In this document: positions 1 to 8,174 of the stretch, piece after piece
How positions within the stretch are numbered: the first letter of the stretch is position 1
How the letters are laid out: every line of letters starts with the position of its first letter
Source: Robiginitomaculum sp.
Lineage (GTDB): Bacteria; Pseudomonadota; Alphaproteobacteria; Caulobacterales; Maricaulaceae
Length of the DNA: 41,653 nucleotides
Assembly (NCBI GenBank): GCA_016763185.1
Contig: JAESUG010000167.1
Span: forward strand, 1 to 41,653
Reading direction: 5' to 3'
The notes under the pieces: model-generated
Database searches by the model: none
Told to the model about the DNA's origin: nothing
Seen by the model: the letters and a program-made list of their open reading frames with translations, nothing else
Program-made: the position numbers and the translations under genes

Positions 1-96
1 CGTTACGAAAATATCGATGCCCGGGTAAAGCCCGCCGACCACCGTTTCCAGCAGATCCGCCAGCAATGTGTCATCTTCCAGAATAAGTGCCTTCAT
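1..96 (-). CDS. Response regulator, N-terminal fragment (cut by window edge)
   Basis: Only the first 32 codons lie in the window. The ATG is at 96-94 and the frame runs off the left edge without a stop. The residues MKALILEDDTLLADLLETVV are the first strand and helix of a receiver domain, with the acidic pair (ED-D) that binds magnesium. The output domain is outside the window. It lies 11 bases downstream of the diguanylate cyclase gene on the same strand, so the two are probably cotranscribed and may share the kinases encoded divergently. The receiver identity is fairly safe; the subfamily cannot be told. Confidence 0.7.
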   Translation of the reverse strand, partial: MKALILEDDTLLADLLETVVGGLYPGIDIFVT

Positions 97-107
97 AACG
101 TTACGCG

Positions 108-1805
108 TCATCCCTGATGGAAAATCGTTACGCCGTTACGGCCCCCTTTCTTTCGCTCGTAAAGGGCCTGATCCGCTGCATTGAGCGCATCACCGCCGGA
201 CTCAAATGCTTCCAGCGCGGCAATACCAACGCTGAGGGTAACCGACAGGCTGGCGCCATCATTGTTGAACGACAGGTCTGAGAATGCCTCACAGATCTGA
301 GTCATGACTGACTGCCCTTCCTGCGTCGTACACTCCGGTAAAACCACTGCAAACTCCTCTCCGCCATACCGCCCGATCATGTCGGTGGAACGCAATCGTT
401 GCCTGAGCAGGCTAGCGAGCGCTTTGATGACAATATCGCCCATTCTATGCCCGTATTGATCATTGACCTTCTTGAAATGATCAAGGTCCAGCATGGCGAC
501 AACGGAGGAATGTGACAATCGCTTGCAGCGGGCCTGCTCCTTATCAACTTCCTGCTTTATATACGAATGCTTCAACAGGCCCGTAAGGCTGTCCCGTATC
601 AGAAGCTCGTTAAGCTGACGGGCTCGATAGCAGCGGATCTGAGCCGCGCGCACGAGATAGCTGTCGGACACGGGCTTGGTCAGAAATTCATCCGCCCCTT
701 TTGCCATGGCTTCGAGCTGAACCTGCTTATCCTGCTCAGAGGACAGGTAAATGATCGGCAGACTGACCCATTCGGGATCAAAACGAACCAGCTTCGCCAC
801 CGTGGGTCCGGAATAAGCCCCCATACGAACATCCAGCAGCATTATGTCGGGAGAGAACTCCGAGAGCTCCAACAGCACCGTCTCGGGATTACTGATGGCG
901 CGGACGTTAAAGCCAGCTCCTTCAAGAACCGCTTGGTAGTGCGCTGCAAGATCTTCATCGTCATCCAGGATCAGGATTTTCCCGGAAACCGTTCGGCTCT
1001 GCTCGCTGACCAAGCGTTCGATGCTTTCCGCCAGCAGGGTTGCATCAACCGGTTCCGTAATGAGTGCATCTGCCCCGTTATCAGCCAGAGCATACCGATT
1101 CCTGAAATCGTCCTTGCGCCCGATGCAAATGAGCGGTGGTTTCAATGTGTTCTCGTTCCCGGCCTTGGCTTCAAGCACCGCAGACACCTCTAAAAGTGCC
1201 TCCTCACCGGTCACCACGAGGGTTACTCCCTGCGTCCCGTTGAGTGAGAGGCTGGAGACCTCCTGGCGCGATATCGAGAAACCGTAGTTTGAGAGCGCGT
1301 ACTCCAGAAAAACCTGAGAACCTTCTGACAATCCACACAGGACAACCCGGATATCCGGGGCCGTCAGACTATAAGGATCGTCTAACCGCTCAGAGCCTTG
1401 GTTACTGTGGGGCGCTGACACCGACGTTTCATCCAGCAAAGAACGCAGGTGCCCTGCCTGTGTCAGGGTATCGATAATATGCGGGGTTTCCTCACCCGGA
1501 ACCTCATGGCTACTGTCGGGATGTAACGGGTACTTTTCCACCAATGGCTTCAGGCGTTGTTCCAGCCTTCGCGCCTCTGCCCCCAATGCCTCATATCCGA
1601 AGGTTCCGGCAGAGCCGGCCAGACGATGAAGTAGCTGGTAGGCCGACATCACATCTTCACGCAGCAGTCGCTGCTCCTGACCACCCCCGGTTACCCGTGA
1701 AGCAACTTCGCTCAACTGATCGAGTTCCCCCTCCGACTTACCACGGAAGCTGAGTCGCAATTGCGCGAGTTTATCCGCGATATCCGCTTTTGGATCTTTT
1801 CCCAT
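108..1805 (-). CDS. HPt / receiver / GGDEF diguanylate cyclase response regulator
   Basis: A 565-residue cytoplasmic signalling protein. Residues about 1-100 form an HPt-like domain with candidate phospho-histidine H60 (HRLAGSAGTFG). Residues about 150-270 resemble a receiver fold but lack the acidic pair and phospho-aspartate. Residues about 275-395 are a complete receiver, with acidic DDD at 281-283, D325 as acceptor and a TKP lysine. Residues about 400-560 are a GGDEF domain with active site GGEEF at 481-485 and RSTD at 472-475, five residues upstream, which matches the product-inhibition I-site. It should make cyclic di-GMP when phosphorylated. The start is an ATG with a weak ribosome site. 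It is divergent from three histidine kinases, which are natural partners (inference). No TM segment is seen. Confidence 0.88.
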   Translation of the reverse strand: MGKDPKADIADKLAQLRLSFRGKSEGELDQLSEVASRVTGGGQEQRLLREDVMSAYQLLHRLAGSAGTFGYEALGAEARRLEQRLKPLVEKYPLHPDSSHEVPGEETPHIIDTLTQAGHLRSLLDETSVSAPHSNQGSERLDDPYSLTAPDIRVVLCGLSEGSQVFLEYALSNYGFSISRQEVSSLSLNGTQGVTLVVTGEEALLEVSAVLEAKAGNENTLKPPLICIGRKDDFRNRYALADNGADALITEPVDATLLAESIERLVSEQSRTVSGKILILDDDEDLAAHYQAVLEGAGFNVRAISNPETVLLELSEFSPDIMLLDVRMGAYSGPTVAKLVRFDPEWVSLPIIYLSSEQDKQVQLEAMAKGADEFLTKPVSDSYLVRAAQIRCYRARQLNELLIRDSLTGLLKHSYIKQEVDKEQARCKRLSHSSVVAMLDLDHFKKVNDQYGHRMGDIVIKALASLLRQRLRSTDMIGRYGGEEFAVVLPECTTQEGQSVMTQICEAFSDLSFNNDGASLSVTLSVGIAALEAFESGGDALNAADQALYERKKGGRNGVTIFHQG

Positions 1806-1911
1806 AAAAGGTCTGAGGCCTCGATTTTTTACTAATATAACCGGTTCAACTAGGCTAATCTTCTTTCATCACAGAACATTATCCGGAAAAACGCAACAGC
1901 GAGGCACTTCA

Positions 1912-3726
1912 TTGCGATCAGGCAAATCGCTCTCCCTTAGTAGTCGCGTAGCCATAATCATTGGCGGCGGCAGTCTTGTAACCGTCCTGGCCATTATTGC
2001 GATCGCCTACCAGGCCCTGGTACAGGACTTTGAAGACCTGCTCACCCATCGTCAGATTCTCGAAGCTGCAAGAACCTCGGATCAGGTCGACCAGAAGCTT
2101 CAGCTTCGACTGAATTCTCTGTCAGCATTCGCCTCACAGCTCGCCGACGACAACCTTCCGGACCAGGCTGCTCTGGAGATCGCGCTGAATCGCCAAACAA
2201 CAATCCAGGATCTGTTCCCGGCGGCGCTTCTCATTTTCGATGAGAACGGATGTGCCGTGGCGGAGAATGTTTACGTCCCAAATCGTATTGGTACCTGCTA
2301 CCTGGATCGCCCTCACTTCCGGGAAGCCCTGGAGAAACGAACCCCCATCGTCAGCAAGCCTATTATCGGACGAACCACTGGCAGACCCCTGCTCTCGTTT
2401 CTTGCACCCATCGAAACGGATGAAGGGGATTTTCTCGGGTTCGCAGGCGGCACCCTGGATCTGGGCAAGACCAGTCTATTACCCGAAAACCGCAACATGG
2501 GTTTGTATGAATCACAGGGTATCGAGAAAATCATCGACACGGAAAACTTTCTGTACGTGGATGCCGGCAATGGCTCCCAGAACATCGAACCCCTGCCGCC
2601 TCCTGGCGCAGACGCGCTGACAGACGCAGCGCTATCCGGCATCACGTTCGGACAGGTCAACGGCCAGGATGGTCAGCCCCTGATATACGCCACCAATCAC
2701 CTGCAACGGCTGGGGTGGGTCTTCGTCCGTGCTGTTCCCTATGATCAGGCAACAACACCCGCCCGACAATCCTTTCTCCAGTTCTTCAGCATCAGCCTGC
2801 TGATCACTCTGGTGATCGCCGCGTTAAGCTACCTGCTGGTCAAGAGCACCATGTCGCCACTGGACCGAATGACGACGCGTATAAAGCACATGGCTGAACA
2901 ACCGGATTCTGCCATGCGGTTGGGCGAGTCCGGCATTCCGGAGGTCAGCAACCTGGCCGGGGCCTTCAATCGACTTCTGGAGGAACGTGACGGCCTGGAC
3001 AGGCTCAAAGATCATTTCATGTCCTCGGTCAGTCACGAACTTCGTACGCCACTGACGTCACTGACTGGCGCTCTGAAGCTGCTCTCTTCCGGCACCACCG
3101 GACCACTCAGCGAAAAAAGCCAGAGCATGGCAAACCTCGCCCTGAGAAATGGCGAGCGTCTGCAACTGCTGGTGTCGGATTTGCTCGACTTCAACAAACT
3201 GTCCGATGGCAGTCTCAAAGTGCGAATTCAAAGCGAAGCGATCCAACCGATACTTTACGGCACCGTTGAGGACAACAACACGATGGCTGCTGAACATCAT
3301 GTCCGGTTGATGTCAGACAGCGGTGAGCTACCACATATACTCTGTGACAAGCACCGGCTGAGGCAGATTCTGGACAACTACGTCAGCAACGCCATCAAGT
3401 TCTCCCCCAGGAACGGAGTGGTCAGGATAAAAGCCCGGCTCCACTCACCGGAATACGTCAGAGTCACCGTTAGTGATCAGGGCTCTGGAGTACCGGATTC
3501 TTTTGCCGACAGCGTGTTCAAACGATTTGCACAGGCCGAAACCGGCACCACCCGTTCGGTAAAGGGCACGGGGCTGGGGCTTGCCATTTGTGCCGAACTG
3601 GCAACGCTGATGCATGCAGAGGTTGGCTACTACAATGATCAGGGCGCGCATTTCTGGGTCGATATGCCCACATCCGGATCCAGTGAGGCATTGTCGACCG
3701 TCGCTGATGAGGAAACAGACTCGTGA
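1912..3726 (+). CDS. Membrane sensor histidine kinase with periplasmic sensor and HAMP
   Basis: A 604-residue kinase. TM1 is at about 13-33, followed by a periplasmic region of about 250 residues that resembles a double-Cache/PDC ligand sensor. TM2 is at about 288-310, a HAMP linker at about 313-365, a HisKA domain with phospho-acceptor H375 (SVSHELRTPLTSLTG), then an ATPase domain with N box DNYVSNAIKFSP, G1 DQGSGVP and G2 GTGLGLAI. It has no receiver of its own, so it must phosphorylate a separate regulator. The start is a TTG at 1912, supported by GAGG at 1901-1904 with a 7-base spacer; no ATG fits before TM1. Its TGA overlaps the GTG of the next kinase, so the two are translationally coupled. 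The ligand is unknown. Confidence 0.88.
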   Translation: MRSGKSLSLSSRVAIIIGGGSLVTVLAIIAIAYQALVQDFEDLLTHRQILEAARTSDQVDQKLQLRLNSLSAFASQLADDNLPDQAALEIALNRQTTIQDLFPAALLIFDENGCAVAENVYVPNRIGTCYLDRPHFREALEKRTPIVSKPIIGRTTGRPLLSFLAPIETDEGDFLGFAGGTLDLGKTSLLPENRNMGLYESQGIEKIIDTENFLYVDAGNGSQNIEPLPPPGADALTDAALSGITFGQVNGQDGQPLIYATNHLQRLGWVFVRAVPYDQATTPARQSFLQFFSISLLITLVIAALSYLLVKSTMSPLDRMTTRIKHMAEQPDSAMRLGESGIPEVSNLAGAFNRLLEERDGLDRLKDHFMSSVSHELRTPLTSLTGALKLLSSGTTGPLSEKSQSMANLALRNGERLQLLVSDLLDFNKLSDGSLKVRIQSEAIQPILYGTVEDNNTMAAEHHVRLMSDSGELPHILCDKHRLRQILDNYVSNAIKFSPRNGVVRIKARLHSPEYVRVTVSDQGSGVPDSFADSVFKRFAQAETGTTRSVKGTGLGLAICAELATLMHAEVGYYNDQGAHFWVDMPTSGSSEALSTVADEETDS

Positions 3727-6185
3727 TAGCACCCGAAAGCCCATTGAATGAGGCTGTACGGCTTCTCGCGCTGAAGCGAACTCACCTGCTCGATACGTCA
3801 CCAGAGGAGCGATTTGATCGCTTTACTCGCATGGCCAAACTGGCCTTCGACGTCCCCATTGCCCTGGTGTCACTGGTCGACGACAAGCGGCAATGGTTCA
3901 AATCCTGTCAGGGACTGGAGGCCAGGGAGACCCCCAGGGACATCTCTTTCTGCGGCCACGCCATCCTCAGTGATCGTCTGTTCATTGTCGAGGACACCCA
4001 CGAGGATTCACGATTTGCCGATAACCCGCTCGTTACCGGCCCGCCACACATTCGCTTCTACGCCGGTGCTCAACTCCGCAGCCATGAAGGTTATCGCCTG
4101 GGCACTCTCTGCATCATAGACACCCGGCCACGATCGCTCGACGGCGATCAACGCATGCTTTTGGAAGAGCTGGCCCGATGTGTCGATGAAGAGATCAATG
4201 ACTTCGAAGCGAGTAAATCCCGCCAGGAACAACTCGAGAAGACCCGGATTCTGAGTGCACTGAACAACCTGACGGTGGACGCCTCCGCGCCCCTGGAACA
4301 AAAAATAGACATGGCCCTGGATCTGGGGCGCCAACACCTTGAACTGGAAACCGGCATCGTCAGCGAAATCACCACCGATGTCTATACGGTTCGCTGGTTC
4401 AGAGCGCCGGACGACTCTCCACTGGAGGCCGGCCTGTCACTACCGGTGGAGCAAACCTATTGCGCACTGATGCTCGCAAAAGGCGACCATCTGGCGATCA
4501 GCCATATGGGCGACTCGCGCTATCGCCATCAGTCGTGCTATGCCCAGATGGGCCTCGAGAGCTATATTGCGGCGCCCATAGAGTTTGATGGCAAGCTCTT
4601 CGGCACGCTTAATTTTTCCTCGGTATCGCCAAGATCCAGACCGTTCACGGATCTGGATCGCCTGTTTATCGTATGGCTGGCACAGTGGATGGCAGCCCTT
4701 CTCCAGCAACATTCCCATGAGGATACGCTGCGAAAGCTGTCCGAAAACGTGCCTGGAATGCTTTATCAGTATCAGGTACTCCAGGATGGTGAGTCGAGGT
4801 TCCTCTACAGCAGCGACGGCATACGTGATATTTACGGCGTTTCTCCGGAGACTGTTATAGAGGATGCCAGCATTGCCTTTGATGCCATACACCCCGACGA
4901 CATTGAATATGTAGCCGCTTCCATCGACCGTTCCCAGGAGGCACTGGCGGTTTGGGAGTCCGAGTTTCGGGTCAGAGCTCCGGATGGGAACTGGATTTGG
5001 GTCGAGGGCCGGGCCACGCCGGAACGGCGCCCGGACGGTAGCGTCATCTGGCATGGGTTTCTCGCCAACGTCGATGAAAAGAAGCGCTCGCAGCTTGCAC
5101 TCGCGGAACGAGAGCAACTGCTGCGTACCTTATTCGAACTGTCACCGATTGGCATTCTTCTGACCAGTTTCAGAAGCGGACAGAACTTTGATGTTAACGC
5201 GGCATTGCTCGAGTACAGCGGGTACTCACACACCGAGTTCCTGGCACTGAACTACTGGGACGTCACTCCCGGGGACTACATGGAACAATCTCAGCAAGCC
5301 ATCGCTGATTTGAAAGAACACGGGCGGTTCGGCCCCGTGGAGCAGGAGTTTATCCGCAAGGATGGCACCCGGTTCCCGATTCTCTTCCAGGGCGTTCTGG
5401 TGGAGCGTGCCGACAACGAACCACTGGTGTGGTCGCTGGTTGAGGACATATCAGAGCGCCGCAAGGTTGACCGGATGAAAAACGAGTTCATCTCCACCGT
5501 CAGCCATGAACTACGAACCCCCCTGACGTCAATATCTGGCTCCCTTGGATTGATCGCGGGCGGGGTTTTTGGCCATCTACCTGAAAAAGTCAAAGCCATG
5601 GTGGCTATCGCAGCCCGCAACAGCGACCAACTAAAGCATCTGATTGATGATCTGCTGGATATGGAAAAGCTGGTCTCCGGAAAAATGGAACTGCGGATGC
5701 ACAGTGAGAACCTCAGCGCGATCATTCAGGACAGCCTGGATCGAACATCAACCTACGCGGTTGATCGGCAAATCTCACTTCGGTTCGAAAATCACCATCC
5801 CTGGGTCAAAGCCGTTATCGATGCCCGGCGCCTGGGCCAGGCACTCGACAACCTGCTGTCCAACGCCATCAAGTTTTCTCCGCCGGAGGCCGAGGTTGTC
5901 ATACTGACACACCTTCATGACGGCCTTTTTCGCATCGAAGTCACGGACTATGGCACAGGCATACCGGAAGCCTTCCGAGCCAGGATATTCGAAAAGTTCG
6001 CCCAGGCTGACAGCTCCGATACCCGAGGCCGTGGCGGTACGGGCCTCGGGCTGGCCATTACCCGGGAGATCATGTCGCAAATGGGCGGCGGCGTGGGGTT
6101 CAAATCCACCGAGGGATACGGCTCGACGTTCTGGCTGGACATCAAACCCGATGAGAGTGACAAACCCGATGAGAGTGACGAGTAA
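3723..6185 (+). CDS. Soluble GAF-GAF-PAS-PAS histidine kinase
   Basis: An 820-residue kinase with no membrane segment. In order: a GAF domain at about 25-160, a second GAF at about 185-330, a PAS domain with trailing PAC region at about 335-455, a second PAS at about 462-575, a HisKA domain with H595 (TVSHELRTPLTSISG), and an ATPase domain with N box DNLLSNAIKFSP and G2 GGTGLGLAI. The GTG start at 3723 overlaps the stop of the preceding kinase by 4 bases. The C-terminal tail carries an exact 18-base duplication (6144-6179) that gives KPDESD twice. Its second PAS and kinase core closely resemble those of the next gene, a sign of tandem duplication. The signals sensed are unknown. Confidence 0.88.
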   Translation: MIAPESPLNEAVRLLALKRTHLLDTSPEERFDRFTRMAKLAFDVPIALVSLVDDKRQWFKSCQGLEARETPRDISFCGHAILSDRLFIVEDTHEDSRFADNPLVTGPPHIRFYAGAQLRSHEGYRLGTLCIIDTRPRSLDGDQRMLLEELARCVDEEINDFEASKSRQEQLEKTRILSALNNLTVDASAPLEQKIDMALDLGRQHLELETGIVSEITTDVYTVRWFRAPDDSPLEAGLSLPVEQTYCALMLAKGDHLAISHMGDSRYRHQSCYAQMGLESYIAAPIEFDGKLFGTLNFSSVSPRSRPFTDLDRLFIVWLAQWMAALLQQHSHEDTLRKLSENVPGMLYQYQVLQDGESRFLYSSDGIRDIYGVSPETVIEDASIAFDAIHPDDIEYVAASIDRSQEALAVWESEFRVRAPDGNWIWVEGRATPERRPDGSVIWHGFLANVDEKKRSQLALAEREQLLRTLFELSPIGILLTSFRSGQNFDVNAALLEYSGYSHTEFLALNYWDVTPGDYMEQSQQAIADLKEHGRFGPVEQEFIRKDGTRFPILFQGVLVERADNEPLVWSLVEDISERRKVDRMKNEFISTVSHELRTPLTSISGSLGLIAGGVFGHLPEKVKAMVAIAARNSDQLKHLIDDLLDMEKLVSGKMELRMHSENLSAIIQDSLDRTSTYAVDRQISLRFENHHPWVKAVIDARRLGQALDNLLSNAIKFSPPEAEVVILTHLHDGLFRIEVTDYGTGIPEAFRARIFEKFAQADSSDTRGRGGTGLGLAITREIMSQMGGGVGFKSTEGYGSTFWLDIKPDESDKPDESDE
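6144..6179 (+). repeat. Two exact tandem copies of an 18-base unit
   Basis: The unit aaacccgatgagagtgac occurs at 6144-6161 and again, base for base, at 6162-6179. It lies in frame in the last codons of the GAF-PAS kinase and adds six acidic residues to the tail. Exact identity suggests a recent slippage event or a length-variable site. Confidence 0.95.
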
Positions 6186-6191
6186 TCGATA

Positions 6192-8111
6192 GTGGCGGCA
6201 CAAACGCGGGCTAACGTGTTTCATCGTTTGATCTGGGCTTCAAGGCTGGGCGTTCTGCTGTTGGTCATTGTAGTCGCGGTTTCCCTTGATGCATCCAGCT
6301 CTTCCAGCCACCGCAACGATGTCCGTCAGCAGTGGCAGGAAAAAACGGATGAGATAAGCCTCAAGCTGCAAAGTGCCATACTGCAGAACATCCAGACCGT
6401 GTGGGGACTGGCCGCCAACGTCGCGATACAACCCGATATCGACGGCCAACGCTTCCGGGAACTGGCCTCGGTCATCTTCAGCCTGGCACCGGAACTCCGA
6501 AACATCGGACTGGCTCCGGATTTCGTGATTCGCCATGTCTACCCACTGGCCGGCAATGAGGCTGCGATCGGTCTCGACCTGACCGCACAGAGCTTGTCGC
6601 AAGATCAGATCGAGATGCTGCTCAACACCCGTCGCGTGGTGTTCACCGGCCCCATTGATCTGGTTCAGGGCGGGCAGGGGCTGGCGGGGCGTGTTCCCAT
6701 ATTCGAACAGGCCTCGGGCGATTTCTGGGGGGTTATTTCAGTGATACTGGACCTTCAGAAACTGTACTCGTCGATAGGGCTGGATAGGTTGCAAGACGAC
6801 TTCAATGTAGCGATCTCGTCGTCGGCCGACGTTAATGACACTCAGTCGGTTTTTTTCTCCACACGCCCCTTTCAATGGGAAGATCCAGTCACCAGCACGA
6901 TTCGCATGAGAGGCGCTACCTGGGTGGTGTTTGCCGAACCAGTCGGGGGCTGGCCAAACCACCCCAGTCAGCCCTGGATATTCCGCGGCAGCCTGTTCGC
7001 GATGCTGGTCATTGTCAGCGGTGCTGTTTTCTGGCTCACCAGCCTGATGTCACGGGATCGCGAAATGCAGCGGCGGCTCTGGGGACTCTTCGAACTGGCC
7101 CCCATGGGCATCGGGCTGTTCAGTGTCACCTCCAATCGACTGCTCCGGGCAAACCCAACGTTCGAAAACCAGTTTGGCAGATCCGTCCAGTCACTGGATT
7201 TCTTCGACCAACCGCTTGATGTCCATGGAGAGCCGCTGGCCAACAAGCCCAGGGTTCAGGAAACCCTTCGGGAACATGCCAGACTCAGCGGCCTCGAAGG
7301 CTACTTCATGACGCCAGGGCAGGAACTGGCCCCCGTCATGCTCCACGGGCTGCAACTGGACGATGACGGCAACGAACCCGTTGTCTGGCTGATCACCGAG
7401 GACATTTCAGAGCGGAAGAAAGTCGACCACCTGAAGAACGAGTTCATTTCCACTGTCAGCCACGAGCTTCGCACCCCACTGACCTCGATTTCCGGCTCCC
7501 TCGGGCTACTGGCCAACAATGCCGTCGGCGAGCTGCCGGAGAAGGCCTCGAAACTGGCGCACATCGCCTATCGGAACAGCCAACAGCTTACGTTCCTGAT
7601 CAACGACTTACTCGATATGGAAAAGCTTGTGGCCGGCAAAATGCCCTTCCGTAGCGAACACCATGTTCTGCAAAATCTTGTTCACGAGAGTGTTGAAAAC
7701 ATCGCAACCTTTGCCCAACAGCGAGACATTCATCTTCAGGTGGCTGAACTGCCAGCCGTGACAGTTCATGTGGATCGTCAGCGCCTGAACCAGGCCATCA
7801 CCAACCTGTTGTCCAACGCCATCAAGTTTTCTCCGGCAGGGTCCTCCGTCGACATTTTCGCCAGCCAGCGCGGAGAGTCGGTTCGGCTGTGTATCAGAGA
7901 CCATGGTGAGGGCGTCGCCCCGCATTTTCGGGAGCATATTTTTAAGAAGTTCTCACAAGCTGATTCGTCGGACCGAAGAGCCAGTGGCGGAACCGGGCTC
8001 GGTCTGGCCATCACACGGGAGCTGATGGCGCGTATGAAGGGCACGGTGGACTATGAATCCGTTCCGGGCGAGGGGGCTACGTTCTGGCTGGAACTGCCAG
8101 TGGCGGGGTAA
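6192..8111 (+). CDS. Membrane histidine kinase with CHASE-type sensor and PAS domain
   Basis: A 639-residue kinase. TM1 is at about 15-33. A periplasmic region at about 45-255 resembles a CHASE domain (NIGLAPDFVIRHVYPL and GPIDLVQGG are typical). TM2 is at about 263-285, a PAS domain at about 290-395, a HisKA domain with H424 (TVSHELRTPLTSISG), then an ATPase domain with N box TNLLSNAIKFSP and G2 GGTGLGLAI. The start is GTG, 6 bases after the previous stop. PAS and kinase core are paralogous to those of the preceding gene, but the sensor module differs: one senses periplasmic cues, the other cytoplasmic ones. No receiver domain is attached, so the regulators encoded divergently are likely targets. 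The ligand is unknown. Confidence 0.88.
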   Translation: MAAQTRANVFHRLIWASRLGVLLLVIVVAVSLDASSSSSHRNDVRQQWQEKTDEISLKLQSAILQNIQTVWGLAANVAIQPDIDGQRFRELASVIFSLAPELRNIGLAPDFVIRHVYPLAGNEAAIGLDLTAQSLSQDQIEMLLNTRRVVFTGPIDLVQGGQGLAGRVPIFEQASGDFWGVISVILDLQKLYSSIGLDRLQDDFNVAISSSADVNDTQSVFFSTRPFQWEDPVTSTIRMRGATWVVFAEPVGGWPNHPSQPWIFRGSLFAMLVIVSGAVFWLTSLMSRDREMQRRLWGLFELAPMGIGLFSVTSNRLLRANPTFENQFGRSVQSLDFFDQPLDVHGEPLANKPRVQETLREHARLSGLEGYFMTPGQELAPVMLHGLQLDDDGNEPVVWLITEDISERKKVDHLKNEFISTVSHELRTPLTSISGSLGLLANNAVGELPEKASKLAHIAYRNSQQLTFLINDLLDMEKLVAGKMPFRSEHHVLQNLVHESVENIATFAQQRDIHLQVAELPAVTVHVDRQRLNQAITNLLSNAIKFSPAGSSVDIFASQRGESVRLCIRDHGEGVAPHFREHIFKKFSQADSSDRRASGGTGLGLAITRELMARMKGTVDYESVPGEGATFWLELPVAG

Positions 8112-8136
8112 TGGGTAACTGAGTATTGAGAGGCCC

Positions 8137-8152
8137 GGCAGGTTGCCCTGCC
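8137..8152. terminator. Small hairpin between convergent kinase and acnA
   Basis: GGCAGG and CCTGCC form a perfect 6-bp stem around a TTGC loop in the 63-base gap between the convergent kinase and acnA ends. There is no U-tract, so if it terminates transcription it is not a classic intrinsic terminator. This is weak support. Confidence 0.3.
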
Positions 8153-8174
8153 AGACCAACGCCAGACCAAACAG

